In this document: positions 1-9,553 of the stretch, one piece after another
Layout: each line of letters starts with the position of its first letter
Position numbering within the stretch: the first letter of the stretch is position 1
Origin: an uncultured Clostridium sp.
GTDB taxonomy: Bacteria > Bacillota > Clostridia > TANB77 > CAG-508
Direction of reading: 5' to 3'
DNA: 64,000 nucleotides
Assembly (NCBI GenBank): GCA_946499885.1
Contig: CAMMTN010000001.1
Location: 62,001 to 126,000, forward strand
The notes under the pieces: generated by a model
The model's input: only the letters and a program-made list of their open reading frames with translations
What the model was told of the DNA's origin: nothing
The model's database searches: none
Made by a program: the position numbers and the translations under genes

Positions 1-1
1 T

Positions 2-556
2 AAACTTCTTACTACAAAAGAAGGGAAAAAAATGGGAAAAACAGAAAAAGGTGCTTTGTGGCTTGACGCTAGCAAGACATCTCCTTATGAATTTTATCAG
101 TACTGGAGAAATATTGATGACGCAGATGTAAAAACTGTTTTATCTCTTCTTACATTCTTACCTATGGATGAAGTAAATAGATTATCTAGTTTAAAAGACG
201 AACAAATAAATGAAGCTAAAAAAATAGCTGCATTTGAAATAACAAAATTAATCCATGGTGAAGAAGAAGCTTTAAAAGCTGCAAAAGCTGCAAAAGCATT
301 ATTCGAAGGACAAGGTTCTTTGGAAAACATGCCTACTTCTAAAGTAAATAATAATATTTCTATATTAGATGCAATTATAACTGCTGGTATGGCTCCTTCA
401 AAAGGACAAGCTAGAACTTTAATTAATCAAGGTGGAATTACTTTAAATGATACAAAAATTACAGATATGAACTATATTCTATCTGATAAAGATTTTAAAG
501 AAGGTTATGCAATTTTAAGAAAAGGCAAAAAAATATATCACAAACTAGAAAAATAA
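2..556 (+). CDS. tyrS: Tyrosyl-tRNA synthetase, C-terminal part (5' end outside window)
   Basis: Charges tRNA-Tyr with tyrosine in the cytoplasm. The open frame runs in from the left edge (it reads [14 protein letters not shown] from base 2), so the first ATG at 32 is internal. KMGKT is the KMSKS-type loop that closes over [22 protein letters not shown] follows, as in bacterial TyrRS. The last 60 or so residues are an S4-like RNA-binding domain ([18 protein letters not shown], then [10 protein letters not shown]) that holds the tRNA. The Rossmann half with the HIGH motif is not in the window. It is one of only three plus-strand genes and ends before a strong hairpin at 614-655. Confidence 0.96.
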   Translation, partial: KLLTTKEGKKMGKTEKGALWLDASKTSPYEFYQYWRNIDDADVKTVLSLLTFLPMDEVNRLSSLKDEQINEAKKIAAFEITKLIHGEEEALKAAKAAKALFEGQGSLENMPTSKVNNNISILDAIITAGMAPSKGQARTLINQGGITLNDTKITDMNYILSDKDFKEGYAILRKGKKIYHKLEK

Positions 557-613
557 GTATAAAAAAGTTTATTCAAATTTTTATCATACTGTTCAAGTAA
601 ATAAGAGTTATAA

Positions 614-655
614 AAAGATTTAAAAGTTTTGTTATTTCAAAGCTTTTAAATCTTT
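614..655 (+). terminator. Intrinsic terminator after tyrS
   Basis: A 13-bp perfect stem (arms 614-626 and 643-655) extends inward by four more pairs to an 8-nt loop, and T-rich sequence follows. It lies between convergent genes, tyrS on plus and the glycerophosphotransferase on minus, so it may serve both. Confidence 0.75.
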
Positions 656-742
656 CTATTTCTAAAGTTTTATTATTTTTTTATACAAAATTCCCATAGC
701 ATTTAAACAGACTTTTTATTCTTTTTAATTTCACCCTTTCTC

Positions 743-1861
743 CTATTCGTTAATTATTTTCTCAATAAAATTAACTATTTCTTCCGTGCAGTTTTCTACA
801 TTTGTTACATATTTTTTTCTAAATTCTAATACTAAATTTAAATCATAGTTTTTATTTTCTATTGCATTAATTATATCAGATGAATTTTTACTTACAATTC
901 CAGGAAGTTCTTTTTTATAATCTATTGTAAGACCTCTATTATCTAAATATTCTTCTAAATCAAAAGCAAAGAAAAACATTGGAATATTTAATATGGAAGC
1001 TTCATATATTATGCAACTATAATCACTAATTATATAATTTGCAACAAATAGCATATCCATACTAGAAAATTCCTTGTCATATATTATTCTATTATCACTT
1101 ATTTGTATTTTACTTAAAGGATGAAGTTTTATTATAAAATTATATTTTTCAAAATCTATTTTTTTTATAATTCTATAAATTTCTTTTTCTAGTTCTTTTT
1201 CATTTTTTCTAAAAGTTGGACAGTATACAATATTTTCTTTTTCTAAAATATTAGGATACTTTTCTTTTATTCTTTTCGTAGTTTCTTCCTTGTATTTTTT
1301 GCTAGTTAATAAATCTACTCTTGGCAAAGAATAAATTCTTATTTTATCCATACCGCAATTAAAGCCTTCTTCTAATTGCTTAGCATATGCCATACTACTT
1401 GCAAAAACGTAGTCATAATTTTTATGCATTTTCATTAATTCTGCTACTTCTTTTTTTGAGCCTTCACTCTTATCTAAAATTTGATAACCAAATTTTTTCA
1501 TGGTTCCCATCGAATGCCACATTTGAATTACTTTTAGACTCTTTTTATGTTTTAAAATACTAATTAGTATACAATAAGAATCTAATACTATAACTTTAGA
1601 AGTTGCTATATGATACATTTGAGATAGGCAGTGTAAAACATATTTAATTTTTTCTAAAAAACTAGCATTTATTCCGCCTTCTAGCTTATGACATAATATT
1701 ACGGTTTTAATCTCTTTATTTAATTTATCTTCTAATAATGCAAAATCTATTGTTTTTTCATTTGATTGGCGACTAATCATTGTAACTTTATTTTTAGTTG
1801 GTAATAATTTAAAAAAACAATAAATAAATTTTGCTACATATATTATTAATTTTTTAACCAT
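743..1861 (-). CDS. CDP-glycerol glycerophosphotransferase family protein (TagB/TagF-like)
   Basis: Probably transfers glycerol-phosphate or a related polyol-phosphate from a CDP-activated donor to a wall-polymer chain on the cytoplasmic membrane face (family PF04464). At 372 aa it is essentially the catalytic domain alone. The family signatures appear in order: MWHSMG (113-118, with the conserved His), the SLPRVD region (near 180), CPTFR (214-218), KLHP (245-248) and SDYS (279-282). It overlaps the next upstream gene by 8 bp, indicating translational coupling, and is the last gene of the polymer cluster. Donor and acceptor cannot be told from sequence. Confidence 0.88.
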   Translation of the reverse strand: MVKKLIIYVAKFIYCFFKLLPTKNKVTMISRQSNEKTIDFALLEDKLNKEIKTVILCHKLEGGINASFLEKIKYVLHCLSQMYHIATSKVIVLDSYCILISILKHKKSLKVIQMWHSMGTMKKFGYQILDKSEGSKKEVAELMKMHKNYDYVFASSMAYAKQLEEGFNCGMDKIRIYSLPRVDLLTSKKYKEETTKRIKEKYPNILEKENIVYCPTFRKNEKELEKEIYRIIKKIDFEKYNFIIKLHPLSKIQISDNRIIYDKEFSSMDMLFVANYIISDYSCIIYEASILNIPMFFFAFDLEEYLDNRGLTIDYKKELPGIVSKNSSDIINAIENKNYDLNLVLEFRKKYVTNVENCTEEIVNFIEKIINE

Positions 1862-3455
1862 TTTTATTTTCTTTTAGTATAATGTTATCTATAATTAAAT
1901 CTGTTGATTTTTTATATTTTATACTAAAGTTTTCCTCCCTAAATTTTTTTAACTTTTCTTCTTCAAATTCTCTTTCATATATTGATTTAACTAGTTCTTC
2001 AAAAGTTATACATATTTTTCCTGGTGCATATTCTCGTATTGGTCTGTGTACTTTATTAGTTAATTGATAGATATCTAAATCAAAAGTATAAAATAATATC
2101 GGTTTATTAAGTAAACTAAAATCATATATATTTGAAGAATAATCTGTTATCAAAATATCTGTTATATAAAATAATTCATTTATATCATTATAATCACTTA
2201 AATCTATAATATAATTTTGATATTCTTGTGGAATATTTATTTTTTCTTTTATAAATGGATGCATTTTTATAGCAAAAATATAGTTTTCTTTTTGGCATAA
2301 AGTAAACATTTTATTTAAATTAATCTTTTCATAAGGATAATATGCATCTTTTTGACCACTTCCTCTAAATGTAGGAGCAAATAGTATTAATTTTTTATTT
2401 ACTAAATTTGGATATTTATTATATATTTTTTCTTTTGCTTCACTAATATTTTTTTCATCTAAAAAGTTATCTAATCTTGGAAGCCCATATGGTAATATTT
2501 TATCCTTATCTATTCCAAATACTTCTTGATACACAGGTATTAGTGATTCGGCACCAACTATTGCATAATCATATTTTCTATGACAACTATTATATGGATC
2601 TGGTCCTGAAAAGCCAAATCTTGCATATCCTACTGATTTAAATCCTACTCCTGCATGCCATAGTTGAATTAGTTTTGTTTTTTTATCTAAATCTATAAAC
2701 TTAAATATTGGTGAATAATCATCTATAAATATTAGCTTTTGCTTAGATATTCCCCATAATAATTTAAACCATTTTATTACAATTGAAATTTTTCCTTGTT
2801 CCAATGTTTTAAAAAATGAATAACTTATTTTATATTTTTCATTTATTTTTCTCTCTTTTAGTCTATCATCTAATGCTTTTAGGTTTCCGCCAATAGGAGC
2901 TCTAGTTTCTGACATTAGTAAAATATTATTTTTTTTATTTTTATGCATTATTGAAAATATTTTATATAAATCCTTAAAAATGCTTTTTACTAATATTATG
3001 ATTATTTTTCTAAATTTATTTTTTGGATTACCTACTTGCAGATTTTTATATTTTTTATTTGTTTGCATATATCTAGATTCTATTATACAAATTAAATCAT
3101 TATTTTCATTTTCTTTAATTTTAAAGCTAACAGTATATGCAAAAAAATCTCTTCCATATCTATATATTCTATCTAATTGTTCTAATTTGTATCCTAGCTC
3201 ATTTGTAATTTTTATATCTAAAGTATTATTATCTTCTTTTGAAATAATTTTATAATTATCATTTTCTAGCATGTTTCCTGCTGTTATATTTGTAATATTT
3301 ATACAGGATATATATTTATCTTCTTCTAATTTAGTTAATTCTAATTTGTAGCTTTTTTTTGCAGATTGCAAGCATATATTCTTTTTGTTTAAGCTACTTC
3401 CTTTAAATATGATTTTTAAATAAATTCTATCCCAAAAAATATCTACTATTTCCAT
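1854..3455 (-). CDS. CDP-glycerol glycerophosphotransferase family protein with N-terminal extension
   Basis: Second member of the teichoic-acid polymerase family, 533 aa. The first 170 residues are a beta-rich region with no motif I recognise, as often precedes the TagF catalytic part. The catalytic domain shows LWHAG (265-269), YGLPRLDNF, APTFRGSG, KMHP and TDYSS. It probably adds or polymerises polyol-phosphate units on a lipid-linked precursor. It lies a few bases after the fused cytidylyltransferase and overlaps the 743-1861 gene, so all three are likely co-transcribed. Whether it is a primase, polymerase or branch enzyme is unknown. Confidence 0.87.
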   Translation of the reverse strand: MEIVDIFWDRIYLKIIFKGSSLNKKNICLQSAKKSYKLELTKLEEDKYISCINITNITAGNMLENDNYKIISKEDNNTLDIKITNELGYKLEQLDRIYRYGRDFFAYTVSFKIKENENNDLICIIESRYMQTNKKYKNLQVGNPKNKFRKIIIILVKSIFKDLYKIFSIMHKNKKNNILLMSETRAPIGGNLKALDDRLKERKINEKYKISYSFFKTLEQGKISIVIKWFKLLWGISKQKLIFIDDYSPIFKFIDLDKKTKLIQLWHAGVGFKSVGYARFGFSGPDPYNSCHRKYDYAIVGAESLIPVYQEVFGIDKDKILPYGLPRLDNFLDEKNISEAKEKIYNKYPNLVNKKLILFAPTFRGSGQKDAYYPYEKINLNKMFTLCQKENYIFAIKMHPFIKEKINIPQEYQNYIIDLSDYNDINELFYITDILITDYSSNIYDFSLLNKPILFYTFDLDIYQLTNKVHRPIREYAPGKICITFEELVKSIYEREFEEEKLKKFREENFSIKYKKSTDLIIDNIILKENKNG

Positions 3456-3463
3456 ATATTCAC

Positions 3464-5242
3464 CTATACTTTTCTCCCGTTTTTAATTTCTGACTCTATA
3501 TATGCTACAGTTCTTCTAAAACCTTCTTCTAATGTTATAGTTGGTTTCCATCCTATTTTTTTAATTTTAGAGCTATCTATAATTCCTAATTTAAATGGTG
3601 CACAACCTTTTTGATCTTCATCTATATCCATAATTACTTTTAAATTTCTTTCAGGATATAAGCTTGCTAACAATTCAGCTAGTCCTTTTATTGTAATTTC
3701 CGCATCTTCATCAGCCATATTATACACAACACTATCTGAATCTAATAATACCATAAAAATTGCAGAAACCACATCTCTTACATAAGTATAAGTTCTAACT
3801 GCTTCTCCTGTACTTTTCATTATTATATTTTCATTATTAACAACATTTTTTAAAAAGTCAGCTTGTACTCTACCATCATAGATTGACATACCAGGTCCAT
3901 AAGTATGAGCAGGTCTTGCTATTTTTACATTTAAGCCATACTGTTCTTTAAAAGATATACACATATTTTCTGCTGCTCTTTTTCCTTCTGGATAACATGA
4001 TCTTGGAAGTAATGGATCTATAAATCCATAAGTATTTTCATCGAACTTTTCTTGCCAAGAATATGGTTCACCATAAACTTCTCTTGATGAAATATATAAA
4101 TAACTTTTAACATTATTCTTTTTTGCAAATTTTAATGTGTTAAAAGTTCCTATTGTATTTGCCATAATTGTTTCAACAGGATTTTCTTTCATTATTTTAG
4201 GACTTGCAGGACTTGCCGCATGTATAATATAATCCACTCTTTCATTATAATTTATTTTATCACAAACATCTTGTTCTAGTATAAATACATCAGGTCTATT
4301 TTTGAAATATTGTGCTAACTTATCTCTATTTCTTACTAATGCTACGATTTTTATATTATATGATCTTAAGTCATTTAATGCAGCTAATGTATATAAAATA
4401 TATGTTCCTAACATTCCTGCTGCTCCAGTAATTAACACTGTACTATTTTCTAATTTTTTAAAGTTTATATTAGTGCCTAATATTTCTTCTATATCTTTTT
4501 CTATAATAGGATTTAATTCTTTATTTGTCTTATATTCATCTTCTTCATATCTATATAATGCTTGAATTACATAATAATCACTTGGTGTTGTTACTTTTAT
4601 ATTATTTCTTGGCCCCATGGTAATATGAATTTTATAACCATTACTTTTCATTAAATTACAGGAGTCTACAATCCCATTATATTTATTTTCAGTTTTTCTA
4701 ACTTTTTCATGTACCTTTAATATATCACCTAGATAAAAACATTGTGGTGCCTGTGCAGTATACATTATATCTCTACTCGGCACATCTTGAACATTTTCTC
4801 CATCTCTGCTTACAATAGCTGTTTCAAAACAAGGAGTAGAAGTTATGGAAGATCCATAGTGTCTTACATCTTTTATATTTTGTTCAATTAATTCTTGAGT
4901 AATAAATGGTCTTACTCCGTCATGTATAAGAACTATAGAATCTGAAGAATTTTCTTTTCCTGCGGCAGCTAGTGCATTATATATAGAATCTTGCCCTGTT
5001 TCTCCTCCTTCAACTATTTTGGCAACTTTTTTTATGTTATAATTTTCTAACTCCCTTTTTAAATAATCTATCCAATCTGCTTTACATGCAATATAAATTT
5101 TATCTATGCTATCATTTCTTTCAAAATTTTCTAAAGTTTTTATTATTATTGGTTTTCCTTCAACCTTCAAAAATTGTTTTGGTAATCCCTGTGTTTTCAT
5201 TCTTGTCCCGCTTCCACCTGCAAAAATTATGGCAATATTCAT
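3464..5242 (-). CDS. Fused IspD/TarI-type cytidylyltransferase and UXS-like NAD-dependent SDR enzyme
   Basis: Residues 1-235 are a cytidylyltransferase that would make a CDP-activated alcohol from CTP: it has FAGGSGTRM, PKQF and HDGVRPF. Residues 265-590 are an extended short-chain dehydrogenase with the nucleotide motif TGAAGMLG (about 272-279) and catalytic YPEGK (about 417-421); the SSREVYG and LLPRSCYPEGKRAAE stretches resemble UDP-glucuronate decarboxylases. The fusion probably makes and activates the polyol or sugar used by the neighbouring transferases; the product is not predictable. I start at ATG 5242, which has a GGAAG ribosome site 7 nt upstream, not at 5260, which would overlap the upstream gene. 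IspD activity in isoprenoid synthesis is possible but less likely here. Confidence 0.85.
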   Translation of the reverse strand: MNIAIIFAGGSGTRMKTQGLPKQFLKVEGKPIIIKTLENFERNDSIDKIYIACKADWIDYLKRELENYNIKKVAKIVEGGETGQDSIYNALAAAGKENSSDSIVLIHDGVRPFITQELIEQNIKDVRHYGSSITSTPCFETAIVSRDGENVQDVPSRDIMYTAQAPQCFYLGDILKVHEKVRKTENKYNGIVDSCNLMKSNGYKIHITMGPRNNIKVTTPSDYYVIQALYRYEEDEYKTNKELNPIIEKDIEEILGTNINFKKLENSTVLITGAAGMLGTYILYTLAALNDLRSYNIKIVALVRNRDKLAQYFKNRPDVFILEQDVCDKINYNERVDYIIHAASPASPKIMKENPVETIMANTIGTFNTLKFAKKNNVKSYLYISSREVYGEPYSWQEKFDENTYGFIDPLLPRSCYPEGKRAAENMCISFKEQYGLNVKIARPAHTYGPGMSIYDGRVQADFLKNVVNNENIIMKSTGEAVRTYTYVRDVVSAIFMVLLDSDSVVYNMADEDAEITIKGLAELLASLYPERNLKVIMDIDEDQKGCAPFKLGIIDSSKIKKIGWKPTITLEEGFRRTVAYIESEIKNGRKV

Positions 5243-5246
5243 TTTT

Positions 5247-7931
5247 TTACTTCCTTTCATCCATATATTTTTTTACCTCATCATATATTCTTTGACAATT
5301 GTTGTGATCATTAAAAGCAAAGAAATCATCTGCTCTTTTTATATATTTTTCTTCTGTTACGCAATTATTATTCATATATTTACATAACGTATCTACGAGT
5401 TGTTCACTCTTTTTACATATTGGGCCAAATCCCATTGTTTCATAATTTATTCCTCCATCTTCATACTGAGCTGGCAATTCATCTGGATGGAAATATATGA
5501 TTGGTTTTCTCATATATGCAAAATCATATTGTATTCCTGAATAATCTGTTACCATTAAACTTGATTCTGTTAATAATTGTTCATAGCTTATTCCACTATT
5601 TACAGTCAAAATTGTTACAAAATCATTAGTTGTAAAATCTTTTTCTTGCGCAGTTATAACTGGATGTAGCATAAAAATAATTTTGTAATTATCTTTTTTA
5701 GCTCTATCTATTAACTTTTTATTATTTATTAAGTCATTAAAGATTTTAAAATACTCTGTATTCTTGAATTCTTCTGTATATTCTCTTGTATTTCCCATTC
5801 TTGTACTAGTATTTGCTGCATTTTTTCTCCAAGTTGGTGAAATCAAAATTTGTCGTTTATCATTATTTATTAATCCATCAAATCTGGCAAGTCCAACTAA
5901 TTTTAATTTATCCTTATCATACCCATATATTTCTTTACTCAAATTTTCTATTTCATATTTTGATGCACACATATATAATTTTGTATTGTCTTCTAATCTA
6001 TTTTGGTGTTGTGCTATGGCTTGCATTGTTAGACCATGTTGAATACATACAATTTCAGGATTAAACAAATCTTGGAAAAATTTTCTGCTTGGCTTTGTAA
6101 AGCCTAAAAAGCTAATAACATTTTTATGTGTAGCTAAAATTACTTCTGCATACAAGCTATATATTCTTAACTTTTTAGATCCAAAAATTAATATATTTGC
6201 TTTTTCTTTTTTTAATCTTTTATAATCATTACTAGCTTTATTTATTACATAGTAGTGTTTTATATTATCATTTTGTTTACTAGCATATTTATATAAATAC
6301 TCTGCATTATCTCCTGCTTTATATATTTTATCAAAATATATCCATATTTTTTTATTTTTCAATATAGGATAATATAACCAATACGATATTCTTAATGCTA
6401 TATATTTTAATATTCTTTCTTTATTTTTAGAAATAATAAATTTTGCAAGCATATATGAAATTTCTTTTTTAAATGTTTTTATTGCTGATTTTTCTTCTAT
6501 TACTAATTTACCTTTTCTATATTCCAAATAGAAGTCTTTAAATTTCCAATAAGAATATTTAGATTTAGTTAGATGAGCTTGTATCTTTACAAAATTTATT
6601 TCTAGTAATTCTTCTTTTCCTGCATATTCCAGATAAAATTGTATGCATGACTTTTTTACATTTTGAATTGGTATCGATATAGAAAATGTACATTTGTTAG
6701 AGATAGTTAAATCAAAACACTTTTGCAATGGATAAATTTTTGTTTTTTGGGCAGTGTATTTTTTACCTTCATAATTAGCTTTAATGTTAAATTTATCTTG
6801 TTTAAGAAAATCTTGTACGCTAACAGTAAAATCCATTTTTAATTTATCTTTCTCATAGTTTATTGTATATATATTAATATGCTCATTTTCCATATTTCCT
6901 ATTTCATATGTATTTTTATTTTCTATTAATTTTATTATTCCATCTTCAATTTTTATTGTATCAGAATTGTTTTTAGATAATACAAATTGATATGCTAGCC
7001 AACGTGGTATTCTGTATAAATTTTCTTTATTTCTACACATTATAACTTCTGTATCTATATATTTTAATACTTCTGAAACATTTTCAAAAAATTCTTTTGC
7101 TTCCTTTTTATTTAATACAGATTTATTTTTTTCATTCAAATTACAATTATATTTTGCAAAAATATAATATAATATAGCTTCTTGTATAAATAATGGTATG
7201 TCTTTATCCTTTTTATATAATTCCTGTATAAAAGGTAATACAAATTCTTTTATTGATTTAGTATACCAATTCTTATCATATTGCAATTCATTTAGTTTAG
7301 TATCATTTTCTTTTGCTTTGTTATAAAAAATTTTTTCTCTCTTTGCTAAATAATATAATGGATATTCATTTAGAATTTCTAATAAAAATTTCATTTTTGC
7401 ATTTTCAAATTCTAAGCTTTCATCAAATTTTATATTCTCCAAAAGTCTTTCATGTATAAAATATGAATTTATTGATAAATTTATTTTACATGGAGCAAAT
7501 TTTAAATCTATAATCTCATTTTCTAATGGGCATAAATTATATATTTTATGTTTTTTGTTCTCTGATACATATACAGATTTCATAGCTATTATTTTGGCTT
7601 TTTCTCTTTTTATATATTTATGAATTGTTCTTAAAGCATTTTTACTATAATAATTTCCTTGCTCTAAGAAACTTAAATATTCTCCTGTGGATTCTAAAAT
7701 TCCTTTGTTGTATGCTTTTGATTTATTGTCTTCTTCTAACTTAAAGTATTTTATATTATTATAATTCTTACTAATATCATTAAACACTTCTTCTGAAATA
7801 TTGTTTTTAGAAATATCTAACAAAAGGATTTCTGCTTTATGAAACATTTTAGTATTTGATAATTTTTCCATATCTTCCTTTAATGTTGTATTGTTTTCTA
7901 TTATCATAAGTATGCTTAATGTTTTATCCAT
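5247..7931 (-). CDS. GT2 glycosyltransferase fused to CDP-glycerol glycerophosphotransferase domain
   Basis: An 894-aa protein. The first 200 or so residues look like a degenerate GT-A glycosyltransferase (LSILMIIENN at the start, a STGEYLSFLEQGN region where the DxD motif is expected). The middle is beta-rich and unrecognised. From about residue 520 to the end is a PF04464 domain with CIQHGLT, VGLARFDGL, ISPTWR, MLHPV and TDYSGIQYDFAY. It could both glycosylate and extend a wall polymer. It sits 4 nt from the fused cytidylyltransferase and 4 nt from the TagH-like ATPase. Low-complexity AT-rich coding matches its neighbours, so there is no sign of recent transfer. Confidence 0.85.
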   Translation of the reverse strand: MDKTLSILMIIENNTTLKEDMEKLSNTKMFHKAEILLLDISKNNISEEVFNDISKNYNNIKYFKLEEDNKSKAYNKGILESTGEYLSFLEQGNYYSKNALRTIHKYIKREKAKIIAMKSVYVSENKKHKIYNLCPLENEIIDLKFAPCKINLSINSYFIHERLLENIKFDESLEFENAKMKFLLEILNEYPLYYLAKREKIFYNKAKENDTKLNELQYDKNWYTKSIKEFVLPFIQELYKKDKDIPLFIQEAILYYIFAKYNCNLNEKNKSVLNKKEAKEFFENVSEVLKYIDTEVIMCRNKENLYRIPRWLAYQFVLSKNNSDTIKIEDGIIKLIENKNTYEIGNMENEHINIYTINYEKDKLKMDFTVSVQDFLKQDKFNIKANYEGKKYTAQKTKIYPLQKCFDLTISNKCTFSISIPIQNVKKSCIQFYLEYAGKEELLEINFVKIQAHLTKSKYSYWKFKDFYLEYRKGKLVIEEKSAIKTFKKEISYMLAKFIISKNKERILKYIALRISYWLYYPILKNKKIWIYFDKIYKAGDNAEYLYKYASKQNDNIKHYYVINKASNDYKRLKKEKANILIFGSKKLRIYSLYAEVILATHKNVISFLGFTKPSRKFFQDLFNPEIVCIQHGLTMQAIAQHQNRLEDNTKLYMCASKYEIENLSKEIYGYDKDKLKLVGLARFDGLINNDKRQILISPTWRKNAANTSTRMGNTREYTEEFKNTEYFKIFNDLINNKKLIDRAKKDNYKIIFMLHPVITAQEKDFTTNDFVTILTVNSGISYEQLLTESSLMVTDYSGIQYDFAYMRKPIIYFHPDELPAQYEDGGINYETMGFGPICKKSEQLVDTLCKYMNNNCVTEEKYIKRADDFFAFNDHNNCQRIYDEVKKYMDERK

Positions 7932-7934
7932 CTT

Positions 7935-8681
7935 TTACACCTCTTTTTTCTTTACAGTTTTTTCATACTCCTTTATAGTTTCATTTATATCCCCATCATA
8001 TATAACTTGTCCTTTTTTCATAAAAATTCCTCTCTTGCAAAATTCCTTTGCCATTGCTGTTGAATGTGTAACAAATAGTAGAGTAACATTTTCTTGATTT
8101 ACAATTTCATTTACTTTATTAATACATTTATTTTTGAATTCTTCATCTCCAACACTTAGTGCTTCATCTACTATTAATATTTCTGGTCTTATATTAACGT
8201 TAATAGAGAATCCCAGTCTAGCTTTCATTCCGCTTGAATAAGTTCTTACAGGCTGGTCTATATATTCATCTAATTCTGCAAAATCAATTATTTCTTGTTC
8301 CAACTCTTTTATTTCTGTATCTTTAAGTCCCAATAGCTGTCCTTTTAAATATATATTCTCCCTACCTGTAAATTCTGGATCGAATCCTGACGTAAGCTCT
8401 AATAGTGCACTAACTCTTCCTTTAACTTCAATTTTGCCTTCTGTTGGGAAACTAACTCCCGTTATCATTTTTAAAATAGTAGATTTTCCAGCTCCATTCT
8501 TACCAAATAGAGCCACAGATTCTCCCTTATGTATCTCAAAAGATACATCATTTACTGCTTTTTTTTCTTGATATTTTATTTTCTTAAAAAATACATATAA
8601 TAACCTTTTCTTATCATTTTTAAACAATTTATACATTTTTGTAACATGATCAAATTTTATTACAATATCTTTGTTTTCCAT
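7935..8681 (-). CDS. tagH: Wall-polymer ABC exporter ATPase (TagH/RfbE type)
   Basis: ATP-binding half of a teichoic-acid or O-antigen type exporter that flips the undecaprenyl-linked polymer outward. At 248 aa it lacks the long C-terminal extension of some TagH proteins. Walker A is GKNGAGKST (60-68), the signature is YSSGMKARL, Walker B is ILIVDEALS with DEEF after it, and the H-loop is FVTHS. The N-terminal region before the Walker A is typical of this subfamily (KNDKKRLLYVFFKK, then KAVNDVSFEI). It lies 15 bp from the permease gene, its obvious partner. Confidence 0.92.
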   Translation of the reverse strand: MENKDIVIKFDHVTKMYKLFKNDKKRLLYVFFKKIKYQEKKAVNDVSFEIHKGESVALFGKNGAGKSTILKMITGVSFPTEGKIEVKGRVSALLELTSGFDPEFTGRENIYLKGQLLGLKDTEIKELEQEIIDFAELDEYIDQPVRTYSSGMKARLGFSINVNIRPEILIVDEALSVGDEEFKNKCINKVNEIVNQENVTLLFVTHSTAMAKEFCKRGIFMKKGQVIYDGDINETIKEYEKTVKKKEV

Positions 8682-8696
8682 TCCATTTTTCCTTTC

Positions 8697-9512
8697 CTAA
8701 TTTAATACATCTGGAATTTCTTTTCTTAGTTTTCTATATATCCATATTGCAGCAAAAATCATTGCTAACAATATTACTAAAAAAGCTATTAAAGTCTTAG
8801 GCGATTCCCAAATCCAAGTCTTATGTATAAAGCAATTTCTATAACCCTCTACTAAATAAGTTACAGGGTTTATTTTTAACAATGATTTTAACCATGGTAT
8901 GTCTTTTAATGTATTTATATTCCATATTATTCCTGATAACCAAAAAACTGCTGTTACTAATGATTTTACTAGATTTGAAAAATCTTTACTCATACATGCA
9001 AGCAATGAAGAAAATAATGAAAATACAGTGAAAAACATAAAACTTAATAACATATATATCGGTAATTGCAATAAATATATATCTGGTGGATATCCCATTA
9101 TTATAAATATTAGTATCATTATTACCAATAAAGCTAAATGCACCATAAATTTTGATATACTAAAAAATGTTGGAATTGTTGAAATTGGGAATTTCATTTT
9201 AGTTACTAAATAGCTGTACTTTCTTATGCATTCAGTACCTCCCGTTATTATATCACTCATATAAAACCATGGAATAACACCTGAAATAAGCCATAAAAAG
9301 TATGGGAATCCTTCCACTTCTTTTCCTATTCCTCTTATTCCTATTTGAAATGTAAACCAGTATACAAATATCGTAACTGCAGGCTTAATTATTGCCCATG
9401 CCCATCCTAAAGCTGCTCCTCTATATGTCTTTACCAAGTCTGCTTTTGCTAATTTAAAAATTTGCTGTCCATATTGTATATGATCTTTTATTATATCTAA
9501 AAAAATGCTCAT
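8697..9512 (-). CDS. tagG: Wall-polymer ABC exporter permease (TagG type)
   Basis: ABC-2 family membrane subunit, 271 aa, with about six membrane segments. The N-terminal amphipathic region and the early YRGAALGWAWAIIKPA segment are characteristic of TagG/RfbD permeases, as is the late LLKINPVTYLVEGYRNCF. It pairs with the ATPase immediately downstream to move the finished lipid-linked polymer across the membrane. Placement between the transferases and the GT2/DUF6020 pair supports a role in polymer export. Confidence 0.92.
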   Translation of the reverse strand: MSIFLDIIKDHIQYGQQIFKLAKADLVKTYRGAALGWAWAIIKPAVTIFVYWFTFQIGIRGIGKEVEGFPYFLWLISGVIPWFYMSDIITGGTECIRKYSYLVTKMKFPISTIPTFFSISKFMVHLALLVIMILIFIIMGYPPDIYLLQLPIYMLLSFMFFTVFSLFSSLLACMSKDFSNLVKSLVTAVFWLSGIIWNINTLKDIPWLKSLLKINPVTYLVEGYRNCFIHKTWIWESPKTLIAFLVILLAMIFAAIWIYRKLRKEIPDVLN

Positions 9513-9553
9513 TATGTTCTCCCTTTTTATACTATTTAATAATGATTTGAATT

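Noticed and set aside
3464..5242. The cytidylyltransferase as a plain IspD for isoprenoids
   Set aside because: Its fusion to an SDR and placement inside the wall-polymer cluster fit polyol activation better, though dual use cannot be excluded.
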